Below, piece by piece: positions 16,901-26,300 of a stretch of 64,000 bases of DNA. The first letter of the stretch is position 1, and each line of letters opens with the position of its first letter. The position numbers and the translations under genes are program-made. The notes under the pieces were generated by a model. The model was not told where the DNA came from. It made no database searches and worked only from the letters and a program-made list of their open reading frames with translations. Origin of the DNA: Palsa-504 sp050011155 (GTDB lineage Bacteria > Actinomycetota > Actinomycetes > Streptosporangiales > Streptosporangiaceae); contig JBEKJP010000039.1 in assembly GCA_050011155.1 (NCBI GenBank), forward strand, positions 9,350 to 73,349. The letters run 5' to 3'.

Positions 16901-18046
16901 TCAGGAAGCCGCGTCTGAGGGCGGTGTGTCGGCCGTCGGCGTGTCGGCGGGCTTGGCGCCAGCAGGTGCGGTATCGGCCGGCGCATTATCCGCCTCACGG
17001 CCGGAACCGAAGATCTCGGACTTGACCCGGTCGAGCGCGTCTTCCAGGATCGAGCGCAGGTCGCTGATCACGTTTTCGCCGCTCGTGGTGGACTGCATGG
17101 CCAGCTTGCGCAGGTCGGACGTGAACTGGACCGCCACCCGCTCCAGGTCGCGCAGGGTGCCGAAGTCGAGCGTCCCGGGCCAGCCGTGGCGGCCGCGCGT
17201 GCGCGCCCAGTCCTCCCAGCCTCGCCGGCCGGGCCAGTCCGTCCAGCCGGGCCCTTCCCAGTCTTGCCCGCCGGGGCCGAACCGGGCTCCGGCAGGCTCG
17301 CTGAACGCGGCGGCTCCGGCCCCCATGGCTTCGTCGCGGGCGCGGCGGGCTTCCTCGCGCAGGCGCTGAGCCTGCGCGTGCACCCGCTGGGCCTGCTCGT
17401 GCACGCGCCGGGTGGCCTCCGGGCCGCGCTCCTCGCCGCCGGGCGCCCCAGCACCGGGAGCGCCGTTACCGGAATCGGCCGGCTGGGTCTGCTTCTCATG
17501 AGCCTGATCACCGCGGTCGCGCTGCTGACGAGTGCCGTCGCGCACCTGCCTATCCTGCTCGCGGGCCTGCTCCTTGGCCTCCTTAGCCTGGTCGCGAGCG
17601 TCGTCACGGGCCTGCTTGGCCTGGTCGCGGACGTCGGCGGCCATCTCCCGGCCCACCCGGCGGGATTCGCGGGCCGCCCAGGTCAGCTCCTCGCGCAGGC
17701 TGCGCACGGTCTGCCGGACGTCCTCCTTGACCTCGCGCACGATGTCGCTGACCGATGCGGACAGCTCCTCCTCGAGCTCGTCGAGCTCGTCGCTGCGGCT
17801 GCGCAGTTCCTCGCGGCCGGCCTCGGTGATGCGGTAGACCTTACGGCCGTCCACCTCGTCGTGGGTGACCAGGCCTTCTTCCTCGAGCCGGGCCAGCCGC
17901 GGGTAGATCGTCCCGGGGGAGGGCGAGTACACGCCCATGAACCGGTCGCGCAGCAGCCGGATGACCTCGTAGCCGTGCCTGGGCTCCTCGTCGAGCAGCC
18001 TCAGCAGGTACAGCCGGAGGCTGCCATGGCGGAATACCGGACTCAA
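16901..18046 (-). CDS. PadR-family regulator with long charged coiled-coil tail
   Basis: A 381-residue regulator. Residues 5-75 form the PadR winged helix (GSLRLYLLRLLDEEPRHGYE and SPGTIYPRLARLEEEGLV). Then comes an exceptionally long Arg/Glu/Gln/Ala-rich segment (about 85-235) with heptad-like DQAKQARDDARDQAKEAKEQ. A Gly/Trp/Pro-rich linker follows, then a helical domain, DLERVAVQFTSDLRKLAMQS. Typical PadR proteins are 110-200 residues. Translation starts at TTG 18046, whose TTGA overlaps the stop of the DUF4097 gene. The partnership of DUF4097 and PadR suggests it represses its own operon. Confidence 0.82.
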   Translation of the reverse strand: MSPVFRHGSLRLYLLRLLDEEPRHGYEVIRLLRDRFMGVYSPSPGTIYPRLARLEEEGLVTHDEVDGRKVYRITEAGREELRSRSDELDELEEELSASVSDIVREVKEDVRQTVRSLREELTWAARESRRVGREMAADVRDQAKQARDDARDQAKEAKEQAREQDRQVRDGTRQQRDRGDQAHEKQTQPADSGNGAPGAGAPGGEERGPEATRRVHEQAQRVHAQAQRLREEARRARDEAMGAGAAAFSEPAGARFGPGGQDWEGPGWTDWPGRRGWEDWARTRGRHGWPGTLDFGTLRDLERVAVQFTSDLRKLAMQSTTSGENVISDLRSILEDALDRVKSEIFGSGREADNAPADTAPAGAKPADTPTADTPPSDAAS

Positions 18047-18906
18047 CTGGCCTCGCCTTCCATCTCATTCCTATTATCACGCTGCTGATCAGCCCGCGTG
18101 TCACGTGACCCGGCGCGTCGCAGCAGCATGACCCGGCCGGACATGGAGGTAACCGACACATGTCCCGAACCGGCGCCAAGGCTACCGCTAACGCTACGAG
18201 AGGCCGGCGCCGAGGAGCGCCTAAGCTCCGCGAATTCACTGCGCACGTCACCAGAAACCGAGTGCAGGTTCACCTGGGCGTCGGCCTCGGCCGGGAGCCT
18301 GAGCACGACCTCGCCGGACACCGTGTTCACGTTCAGCCCGCCCAGCGGGTCCAGGTCGACGTCCGCGGTGACGTCGCCGCTCACCCCGTTCGTGTCCAGG
18401 CGCTCCAGCCAGCCGTCCGCCAGCGTGAGGTCACCGGACACGGTGCTGAAGTTGAGCCTCCCGTTGATCCCCTGCGCCTCCAGCGCCCCCGACACGGTGT
18501 TGGCGTCCACCTCGCCGGTGACGCCGTCCAGAGTGATCTCCCCCGAGACGCTCTTGACCGAGGTCCGCGCGCCGATGCCGGACACCACGGCGGCCGCGTT
18601 GACCACGCCGACCTGCGCCGGGGTCTTCCGCGGCACGCTCACCGTCACCGTGGCGGCGTGCCGCTGCGGTCGGAGCCACTTCAGCAGGCCGTCCCAGCTG
18701 AGGCTCTCGTGCGCGATGGTCAGCATGCCGTCCTGGAAGGTCACCTGCAGCGGGTCGCCCTCCAGGTGAGATACCTCGAGCGTGGACGTCCCCTCGCCGG
18801 CGATCACCGCCACCGAGCCGCCGATGAGCCTGACCCGAAGCCCGGTGACGTCGTCGAACTCCATCGTCGTCGGAGTGTCGATCTTCCATTGCGACATCGC
18901 GCCCAT
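18043..18906 (-). CDS. DUF4097 beta-strand repeat protein
   Basis: About 287 residues dominated by repeated short beta strands of the form VSGxLxA or TVSGEV, spaced roughly 20 residues (for example VKSVSGEITLDGVTGEVDA, NTVSGALEAQ, STVSGDLTLADG). This is the right-handed adhesin-like fold called DUF4097. No signal peptide is visible. The start is uncertain among three ATGs at 18912, 18906 and 18897; 18906 has the best spacing (6) from GGTGGA. It is cotranscribed with the PadR gene. An AT-rich cgatatatct at 18951-18960 may be part of the promoter or operator. Confidence 0.8.
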   Translation of the reverse strand: MGAMSQWKIDTPTTMEFDDVTGLRVRLIGGSVAVIAGEGTSTLEVSHLEGDPLQVTFQDGMLTIAHESLSWDGLLKWLRPQRHAATVTVSVPRKTPAQVGVVNAAAVVSGIGARTSVKSVSGEITLDGVTGEVDANTVSGALEAQGINGRLNFSTVSGDLTLADGWLERLDTNGVSGDVTADVDLDPLGGLNVNTVSGEVVLRLPAEADAQVNLHSVSGDVRSEFAELRRSSAPASRSVSGSLGAGSGHVSVTSMSGRVMLLRRAGSRDTRADQQRDNRNEMEGEAS

Positions 18907-19144
18907 CGGCATTCCACCCGTCTTCCCGTATGCCTGTCCAGTACACCTAACGATATATCTCATTTTCCCAAAGTCAAGATGTATCGCGACTAGGCCGGGC
19001 GGCGCGGTGCGGCGGGAGGGAGCGACTGGAAGCCAGGCGGGACGGCGCGATGCGGAGGGATGGCGCGACTGGAAGCCGGGCCGGGTGGCACGGCGCGGGA
19101 TGGCTTGCCGGGGCGAGTACCCACCTCGTTCGGGATAAAAGGTT

Positions 19145-19321
19145 TTAGTCCTCTTCGTCGTCGAGGCGGGCCAGCCAGGTAGCCAGCCGCTCGACGGGCG
19201 TCTCGAACTCGGGGTTGACGTCGACGAAGTCGCGGAGCCGCGCGGCGAGCCAGGCCATCGAGACCTGGTCCTCGCCGCGCCGCTCCTCGAGTTCCTCGAT
19301 ACCGCGGTCGGTGAAGTACAT
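19145..19321 (-). CDS. DUF6104 small protein coupled to kgd
   Basis: A 58-residue acidic protein beginning MYFTDRGIEELEERRGEDQV and ending in an Asp/Glu cluster (LDDEED), with a PVERLATWLARL helix before it. Proteins of this type (DUF6104) are found beside kgd/sucA in other actinomycetes. The ATG at 19321 lies 3 bases after the kgd stop, and GGAG within the kgd end serves as ribosome-binding site 6 bases upstream. It is very probably translated with kgd. A role in regulating the 2-oxoglutarate enzyme is only a guess from position. Confidence 0.85.
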   Translation of the reverse strand: MYFTDRGIEELEERRGEDQVSMAWLAARLRDFVDVNPEFETPVERLATWLARLDDEED

Positions 19322-19324
19322 CTG

Positions 19325-22300
19325 CTACTCCGAGGGGATCGTCGTCTCGATGATCTCCCGGTGGCTGGAGGCGTGCGCCTTGGCCGAGCCGGCCGCGGGC
19401 GCGGAACTGGCCGGCAGCGACACCATGCCCACCTCGCGCCCCAGCACCTTGGGGAGCTTGAGCGCGAAGGTCGGCCGGGCGCCCATGTTGGCTGGCTCCT
19501 CCTGCACCCAGGTCACCGACTCGAGCCCCGGGTAACGGGCCAGTTCGGCCCGCAGTTCGGAAACCGGGAGCGGATACAGCCGCTCCACCCGGGCGATCGC
19601 GGTGTCCGCCGCGCCGACCTGCCCGCGCCGGGCGGCCAGGTCGTAGTAGATCTTGCCGGTGCACAGCAGGAGCCGCCGGACCTCGGCGTCCGAAGCCTGC
19701 GCCGACGGGATCAGCGGCCGGAACGAGCCGTTGGTGAACTCGCTCACCGCCGAGGTGGCCGCCTTCAGCCGCAGCATGGACTTGGGCGTGAACACGATCA
19801 GCGGCTTGTGCCGGCCGGACAGGGCCTGCCAGCGCAGCAGGTGGAAGTAGTTGCCCGGCGTGGTCGGCATGGCTACGGTCATGTTGTCCTCGGCGCACAG
19901 CGTCAGGAAGCGCTCCACCCGGGCCGAGGAGTGGTCCGGGCCCTGGCCGTCGTAGCCGTGCGGCAGCAGCAGGACCACGCCGGAGCGCTGGCCCCACTTC
20001 TGCTCGCCCGAGCTGATGAACTCGTCGACGATCGTCTGCCCGCCGTTGAAGAAGTCGCCGAACTGGGCTTCCCAGCAGACCAGCGCGTCCGGGCGGGCCA
20101 GCGAGTAGCCGTACTCGAAGCCCATCGCGGCGAACTCGGACAGCAGGGAGTCGTGCACGAAGAACTTCGCGGCACCCGACTCGAGCTGCTTCAGCGGCGT
20201 GTAATCGGCGCCGGTGTGCCGGTCCACCAGCACCGCGTGCCGCTGGCCGAACGTGCCGCGCCTGGTGTCCTGGCCGACGAGCCGGACCGGATGCCCGTCC
20301 AGCACCACCGCGCCGAACGCCAGCAGCTCACCGGTCGCCCAGTCGATCGCGTCTTCCTCGCGCATCGTGGAACGCCGGTCGATCACCGGCTTGAGCCGCG
20401 GATGGGGGGTGAAGTCGGCGGGCAGGTTGACCTGGGTGTCGATGATCCGCTTGACCACCTCGGAGGACACCGCGGTCGGCACCGCCTCATGGTTGACCGG
20501 GCGGTCTTCAGGCTCGGGCCTGATCACGCTGCCCGGCTCGGCCGGGCGGTCCACCGCGTCCTTGGTCTCGGTGAAGACCCGCTCGAGCTGCTGCTGGTAG
20601 TCGCGCAGCGCCGCTTCGGCCTCCTCCATGGAGATGTCGCCGCGGGCGATCAGCGACTCGGTGTACACCTTCCTGGTCGAGCGCTTGGCCTCGACCAGGT
20701 CGTACATGAGCGGCTGGGTGAACGACGGGTTGTCGGTCTCGTTGTGCCCCCGCTTGCGGTAGCACACCATGTCGATGACGACGTCCTTCTTGAACGTCTG
20801 CCGGTAAGCGAAGGCCAGCCGGGCGATCCGCACCACGGCCTCGGGGTCGTCGCCGTTGACGTGGAAGATCGGCGCCTGGATCATCCGGGCCACGTCGGTG
20901 GCATAAACAGAAGACCGCGAGTACTGCGGCGCCGTGGTGAAGCCCACCTGGTTGTTCACGATGATGTGCACGGTGCCGCCGGTGCGGTAGCCGCGCAGCA
21001 GCGACAGGTTCAGCGTCTCGGCCACCACGCCCTGCCCGGCGAACGCGGCGTCGCCGTGGATGAGCACGGGCAGCACGGTGAAGCCGGGCTCGCCCTTGTC
21101 GATGACGTCCTGCTTGGCCCGGACCACACCCTCCAGGACCGGGTCCACCGCCTCCAGGTGGCTCGGGTTGGCCACCAGCGAGGTCGGGATCGTGGTGCCG
21201 TCCGGCGCGCGGAAGGTCCCCTCGGCGCCGAGGTGATACTTGACGTCGCCGGAGCCCTGCGTGCTGCCCGGGTCCAGGTTGCCCTCGAACTCCTTGAAGA
21301 TCTGCCCGTAGGACTTGCCCACGATGTTGGCCAGCACGTTCAGCCGGCCCCGGTGGGCCATGCCGATGACGGCTTCGTCGAGGTGGGCCTGGGCCGCCTC
21401 GGCGAGCACCGCGTCGACCAGCGGGATCAGCGACTCGGCCCCCTCCAGCGAGAAGCGGCGCTGGCCGACGAACTTGGTCTGCAGGAACATCTCGAACGCC
21501 TCGGCCACGTTGAGCCGGGACAGAATGCGGATCTGCTCATCGTGTTCGGCCCGGGGATGCGGGATCTCGATCCGGTCCTGCAGCCAGTGGCGTTCCTCCG
21601 GGTCCTGGATGTGCATGTACTCGGTGCCGACCGTGCGGCAGTACGCGTCGCGCAGCTTGCCCAGGATGTCCCGCAGCTTCATCCGCGGCTTCCCGCCGAA
21701 CCCGCCGGTGGGGAAGTCCCGCTCCAGGTCCCACAGGGTCAGGCCGTGCAGGTTGATGTCCAGGTCGGGGTGCTTGCGCTGGGTGACCTCGAGCGGGTTG
21801 GTGTCCGCCATCAGGTGCCCGCGGACCCGGTAGGCGTGGATCAGCTCCTGCACCCGCCCGGACCTGGCGACGTCGTCCTCGTGGCCGTAGGGAAAGTCCT
21901 TGACCCAGCGGACCGGCTCGTACGGGATGCGCAGCGCGGCGAAGATCTCGTCGTAGAAGCCGTCCTCGCCGAGGAGCAGCTGGTGGATCTTGCGCAGGAA
22001 GTCGCCTGACTGCGCGCCCTGGATGATCCGGTGGTCGTAGGTCGAGGTCAGCGCGACCGACTTGCTGACCGCCAGCCGGGCCAGGGTCTCCTCGGAGGCG
22101 CCCTGGTAGGCCGCGGGGTACTCCATCGCGCCGACGCCGATGATGACGCCCTGGCCGGGCATCAGCCGCGGCACCGAGTGGACGGTCCCGATCGTGCCCG
22201 GGTTGGTGATGGTCGCGGTGGTGCCCTGGAAGTCGGCCACGGCGAGCTTGCCCGCGCGAGCCCGGCGCACCACGTCCTCGTACGTCGTCCAGAACTGGCG

Positions 22301-23068
22301 GAAGTCCATCTCCTCGGCCGCCTTGAGGTTCGGCACCAGCAGCTGCCGGCCGCCGTCGGCCGTCCGTACGTCGATGGCCAGGCCCAGGTTGACGTGCTCC
22401 GGCCGGGCGATGGCCGGCTTGCCGTTCTCCTCGGTGTAAGACTCGTTCATCTCCGGCAGCGCCTTGAGCGCCGCGACCACGGCGTAGCCGATCAGGTGGG
22501 TGAACGACACCTTGCCGCCGCGACCGCGGCGCAGGTGGTTGTTGATGACGATCCGGTTGTCGATCAGCAATTTGGCCGGGACCTCGCGGACGCTGGTCGC
22601 GGTGGGCACGCCCAGGCTGGCCGTCATGTTGATCACGGTCCGCGCGGCGGCGCCGCGCAGCCTGCTGACCTCGGTGCCCTCGGGGAGCGGGGGAGTGACG
22701 GCAGCCGGGGGAGCGGCCGGGGCGGCCGCAGCCGGTGCCTGCGGGGCCGGCGCGGCTGCCGCCGGGGCCGGGGCGGGGCGGGCCAGGACCGGCTGCGGGC
22801 CCGTCCCGTTCGGGAGCGAGGGCTGGTAGTCGGCGAAGAAGCTCCACCAGGCCCGGTCCACCGAGCCGGGATCCGCCAGGTAGCGCTGGTAGAGCTCCTC
22901 GACCAGCCATTCGTTGGCGCCGAAATCGGCTTGGCCCGCGCCGGGATCATGGGTGGACCCCTGGTGCGGTGCGTTGTTTGGCTGGTGTGCTGACCCGGGC
23001 GCTCGAGACGCTTGGGGTTCGCGGACCTCCGCGCTACCCTGCGGTGACCCAGAAGACACGGCGGACAT
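19325..23068 (-). CDS. kgd: Multifunctional 2-oxoglutarate decarboxylase/dehydrogenase/carboligase
   Basis: A single 1247-residue chain replacing separate E1 and E2 subunits of 2-oxoglutarate dehydrogenase in the TCA cycle. The N-terminal E1 helper segment (NEWLVEELYQRYLADPGSVD, about 51-70) is followed by a Pro/Ala linker. The succinyltransferase (E2) catalytic domain (about 130-360) has SFTHLIGYAVVAALKALPEM and STYDHRIIQGAQSGDFL. The thiamine-diphosphate E1 region (about 370-1240) has IGMAHRGRLNVLANIVGKSY and LVANPSHLEAVDPVLEG. No lipoyl domain is present, as usual for this enzyme. ATG at 23068 is followed by a Ser/Gly/Gln-rich leader. Confidence 0.96.
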   Translation of the reverse strand: MSAVSSGSPQGSAEVREPQASRAPGSAHQPNNAPHQGSTHDPGAGQADFGANEWLVEELYQRYLADPGSVDRAWWSFFADYQPSLPNGTGPQPVLARPAPAPAAAAPAPQAPAAAAPAAPPAAVTPPLPEGTEVSRLRGAAARTVINMTASLGVPTATSVREVPAKLLIDNRIVINNHLRRGRGGKVSFTHLIGYAVVAALKALPEMNESYTEENGKPAIARPEHVNLGLAIDVRTADGGRQLLVPNLKAAEEMDFRQFWTTYEDVVRRARAGKLAVADFQGTTATITNPGTIGTVHSVPRLMPGQGVIIGVGAMEYPAAYQGASEETLARLAVSKSVALTSTYDHRIIQGAQSGDFLRKIHQLLLGEDGFYDEIFAALRIPYEPVRWVKDFPYGHEDDVARSGRVQELIHAYRVRGHLMADTNPLEVTQRKHPDLDINLHGLTLWDLERDFPTGGFGGKPRMKLRDILGKLRDAYCRTVGTEYMHIQDPEERHWLQDRIEIPHPRAEHDEQIRILSRLNVAEAFEMFLQTKFVGQRRFSLEGAESLIPLVDAVLAEAAQAHLDEAVIGMAHRGRLNVLANIVGKSYGQIFKEFEGNLDPGSTQGSGDVKYHLGAEGTFRAPDGTTIPTSLVANPSHLEAVDPVLEGVVRAKQDVIDKGEPGFTVLPVLIHGDAAFAGQGVVAETLNLSLLRGYRTGGTVHIIVNNQVGFTTAPQYSRSSVYATDVARMIQAPIFHVNGDDPEAVVRIARLAFAYRQTFKKDVVIDMVCYRKRGHNETDNPSFTQPLMYDLVEAKRSTRKVYTESLIARGDISMEEAEAALRDYQQQLERVFTETKDAVDRPAEPGSVIRPEPEDRPVNHEAVPTAVSSEVVKRIIDTQVNLPADFTPHPRLKPVIDRRSTMREEDAIDWATGELLAFGAVVLDGHPVRLVGQDTRRGTFGQRHAVLVDRHTGADYTPLKQLESGAAKFFVHDSLLSEFAAMGFEYGYSLARPDALVCWEAQFGDFFNGGQTIVDEFISSGEQKWGQRSGVVLLLPHGYDGQGPDHSSARVERFLTLCAEDNMTVAMPTTPGNYFHLLRWQALSGRHKPLIVFTPKSMLRLKAATSAVSEFTNGSFRPLIPSAQASDAEVRRLLLCTGKIYYDLAARRGQVGAADTAIARVERLYPLPVSELRAELARYPGLESVTWVQEEPANMGARPTFALKLPKVLGREVGMVSLPASSAPAAGSAKAHASSHREIIETTIPSE

Positions 23069-23150
23069 CGACCGTCAATCCTTCTTCCGGAGATGCGTAA
23101 TTGTTTGGTTCCAACTCTGCTTATCAAGGCTACCTGGCGTCATCCGAGCC

Positions 23151-23174
23151 AGTGCCTGAAGCACTTCAGGCACT
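23151..23174. promoter_or_regulatory. 24-bp inverted repeat upstream of kgd
   Basis: Arms AGTGCCTGAAG and CTTCAGGCACT around a 2-base centre form an unbroken inverted repeat 83 bases before the kgd start. The compact symmetry looks like a dimeric repressor operator rather than a terminator, as it lies upstream of the gene. The binding protein is unknown. Confidence 0.55.
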
Positions 23175-23362
23175 CGGGGATACTGCTGTGGCCTGAGTCA
23201 CGCCCGCCTCGCATCCTTGGTGCCCGGTTACAGCCTGCGGAAAGTCCCTGTCCCGACCGGTTCCGGCCGGTACCATCGGCGGCAATGACATCTGGTTTCC
23301 GGGCTTAGGCCCTGCTTGCGGGCGTTTCTCCCGGGAACCGTCCTTTCGACGGCAAGGCACAG

Positions 23363-26300
23363 GTGACTAGGGAACCGAGCGGCCATCCCGAGGCTGACGG
23401 CGACTGGGGCCCATCGGGTCCTGCCCGCCCCCGGCCCTCGCGTGCCCCGTCCGGCTCCCCGCCGCACACCCCCACCGGCCCCCTCCCGCGCGCCGACACC
23501 GGCCCCCTGCCGCGCATCCCGGCCCGCCCGGATCCGGCTGGAACCGGCCCCCTGCCGCGCATCCCGGCCCGCCCGGATCCGGCCCGAACCGGCCCATTGC
23601 CACGTATCCCATCCGGCCGCGACCCGTGGGGCTACTCCGCCCCCGGGTTCGAGTTCGAGGCCCGCCGCGCCCAGCCCGGCCGCCCGCCGCGCCGAGCCCA
23701 GCCCGGGCGCCCGGGCCAGACCGCCGACCCCCGCCCGGGACCTCCGCCTGGCCCAGGTGATACCGGCCCCCGGACCGGACCGCAGCAGGCGCTGCGCGGA
23801 CCACAGGAGGCGCTGCGCGGACCACAGGAGGCGCTGCGCGATACCCGCCCGGCCGAAGCGCCGCGTGAGCCGCGTCGGTTCCGGTACACGCCGACGGTGA
23901 GCCAGCCGCAGCCGGTACCCCCTCCGGCCTGGCCCGACGACGTTCCGCCGGCCTCCCCGGGTTCATCGCCTACGGGGTTCACCAGGCCAGCCTCGCCCGG
24001 CGTGCCCCCGGCGAGCGCCGACCCCTCCCGCACCGTCCCGCGGCAGGGCTACGTCCACGACTCCGGCCCGCGCCAGGCCTACGGTTACGATTCCGGGCCT
24101 CGGCCAGCCTTCGACCGTGACTCCGGGCCGCACCCGCTCCCTCCGCGTCAGGTCGTCACCGACCGGGGCCGGGGGCAGCCACCACGCGAACGTGACCGCC
24201 CGGCCCGGCCCGACCTGAGGACGGCGAGGGCCGAGTGGGCCAAGCTGGCCAGCTCCTTCGTGCCCGCGCCGGTCAAGCGCCGCTGGTCCCGGGAGTTCCT
24301 GGCTGGCCTGGAGTTCCGCGGCTGGGGAATGCGGGTGGCGATCCCGATCCTGGCCATGGTGGTCTTCGGCGTCGCGGTCGTGGTGATCGCGGGCGCGAAC
24401 AACGGCAACGCGGGGCCGACCCCGCCCGCGGCCGCGCTCGGCTTCCCGCCCGCGACCCTGGCGGGCAACGACTTCACGGCGACGGCCAGCGGCCGCGGCA
24501 TCACCCAGACGCTGGGCCGGGTGACGAGCGTCGGCAACGAGGTCGTGGCGGTCGGCTCGCAGTCGGGGGCCCGCATCGGCCGTGCCCAGTTCTTCGTCTC
24601 GGCCGACGGCGGGCACAGCTGGACGCTGGGGACGGTCAGGTCCGCCTCCGGCGGCGTGCCCGCGCCCGGACACGGCGCCATCTTCGTGGCCGGCGGCCAG
24701 GGCGCGTGGCTCGCGCTCGGCCCCGGCTCGGTCTGGACCAGCCCGGACGGCCGGACCTGGACGCTGGCCCCGGGCAACGGGTTGCCGCTGGTCCCGGGCG
24801 ACCAGATCAACGCGGTGCAGCGGACCGCGTCGGGCTTCATCGCCGTGGGCGCCAACGTGCCCGGCGGCGACCAGGCCAAGTCCACCCCGGTGATCTTCGT
24901 GTCGGCTAACGGCACCAGCTGGCAGCGGCTGGACGCGGCGCGGCTGCGCCTGGGCCGCGCCCTGGACATCAGGTACGCGGCCACGTCGGGGAAGCTGATC
25001 CTGATCGGCGGCGATGCCCTCACCACCCGGGCGCGGGTCCAGGTCGGCGCGGCCTGGCTGAGCAGCGACGGCGGCTCGACCTGGATGCCGGTGGCCAGCT
25101 CGGCCGCCCACCGGGGCTCGCAGCCGCAGCTAGCCGGGCTGGCCGCGGTCAACGGGGGATTTGTCCTGCTCCGGCCGGCCGCCGTAGCCAACCGTCCCGC
25201 CGTCGACGCTTTTTATTCGCCGAACGGTGTGGCCTGGAACTTCCAAGCCACCCTTTCAGCGACCGGTGGGTTCACCGCCGAGATGGTGAACGGTGGTCCG
25301 GCCGGCGCCGCCGTCACCGGGCAGACGAACGCCGTCGGCCGAGATGGCGGGTCGCTGACCGCGTTCGTCTCGTCGGACGGCAAGACCTGGCGGCAGGCCC
25401 GCCCGTTCGGCAGCGCCGGGTCGGAAACGATCTCCGGCCTGGCCCTGGCCCCGGACGGGACGGTGATCACCGCGGGTGTCAGCCCGGGCCCGGACAGCCG
25501 GCAGCCGGTACTCGTCCTGGCCCGGACCGGCGCTGACCCCGAACGCGTCGCGATCGCCAAGATCCCCGGTGCCGTCGACCCCCAGGTCGCCGTGAACGCC
25601 GTCGCGGCCGAGGGCGGCACCCAGGTCGCGGCGGGCAGCGCCAACGGCTTCCCCGCCGTGTGGACCTCGGCCAACGGCGGCAGTGCGTGGAGCCGTGCCA
25701 CCGGGGCCAGCCCCGGGGTGTTCGGGCGCCCGGGGACGCAGCGGCTGACCAGCGTGACGCACGGCCCGATGGGCTGGCTCGCCGTGGGCGGCGTCACCGC
25801 GAGCGCCGCCGAGCATCCGGTCGTCGTGGTCTCGGCCGACGCCGCCAGCTGGCAGGCGGCCGACGGCGAGCCGGCCTTCACCGGACCCGGCCTGTTCACC
25901 CAGGCCGCGGCCGCGAACGGTCAGGGCCTGGTCATCGTCGGCGATCAGAAGATCAAGCAGGAGCGTGACGGCCGGGTCGTCTCCGTCCGGACCGTCGCCG
26001 CCGCCTGGTGGTCGACGGGCCTGACCGGCTGGCAGCGTGCCGGTGACGGGTCGGCGGGGGCGCTGGACGGCGTCGGCGACCGGCGCATGCTGGACGTCAC
26101 GGCCGCCCAGGGCGGCTTCGTGGCGGTGGGCGCGCACGGCCGCCAGCCGTCCGCCTGGACCTCGGCCGACGGCCGGAGCTGGCGGCAGGTGGACCTGCCC
26201 GTCCCGGCCGGCGCCAGCCAGGCCGTGCTCGAGCACGTCGCGAGCATCGGCCGCGCCGTGGCCGCCGTCGGCACCATGGTGACCGCCACCGGGCAACCGG

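Noticed and set aside
19361..22009. An 882-codon open frame on the plus strand opposite kgd
   Set aside because: It lies wholly antisense to the well-conserved kgd. Its Arg/Gly/His/Gln-rich product is what GC-rich DNA gives in the opposite frame; no domains.
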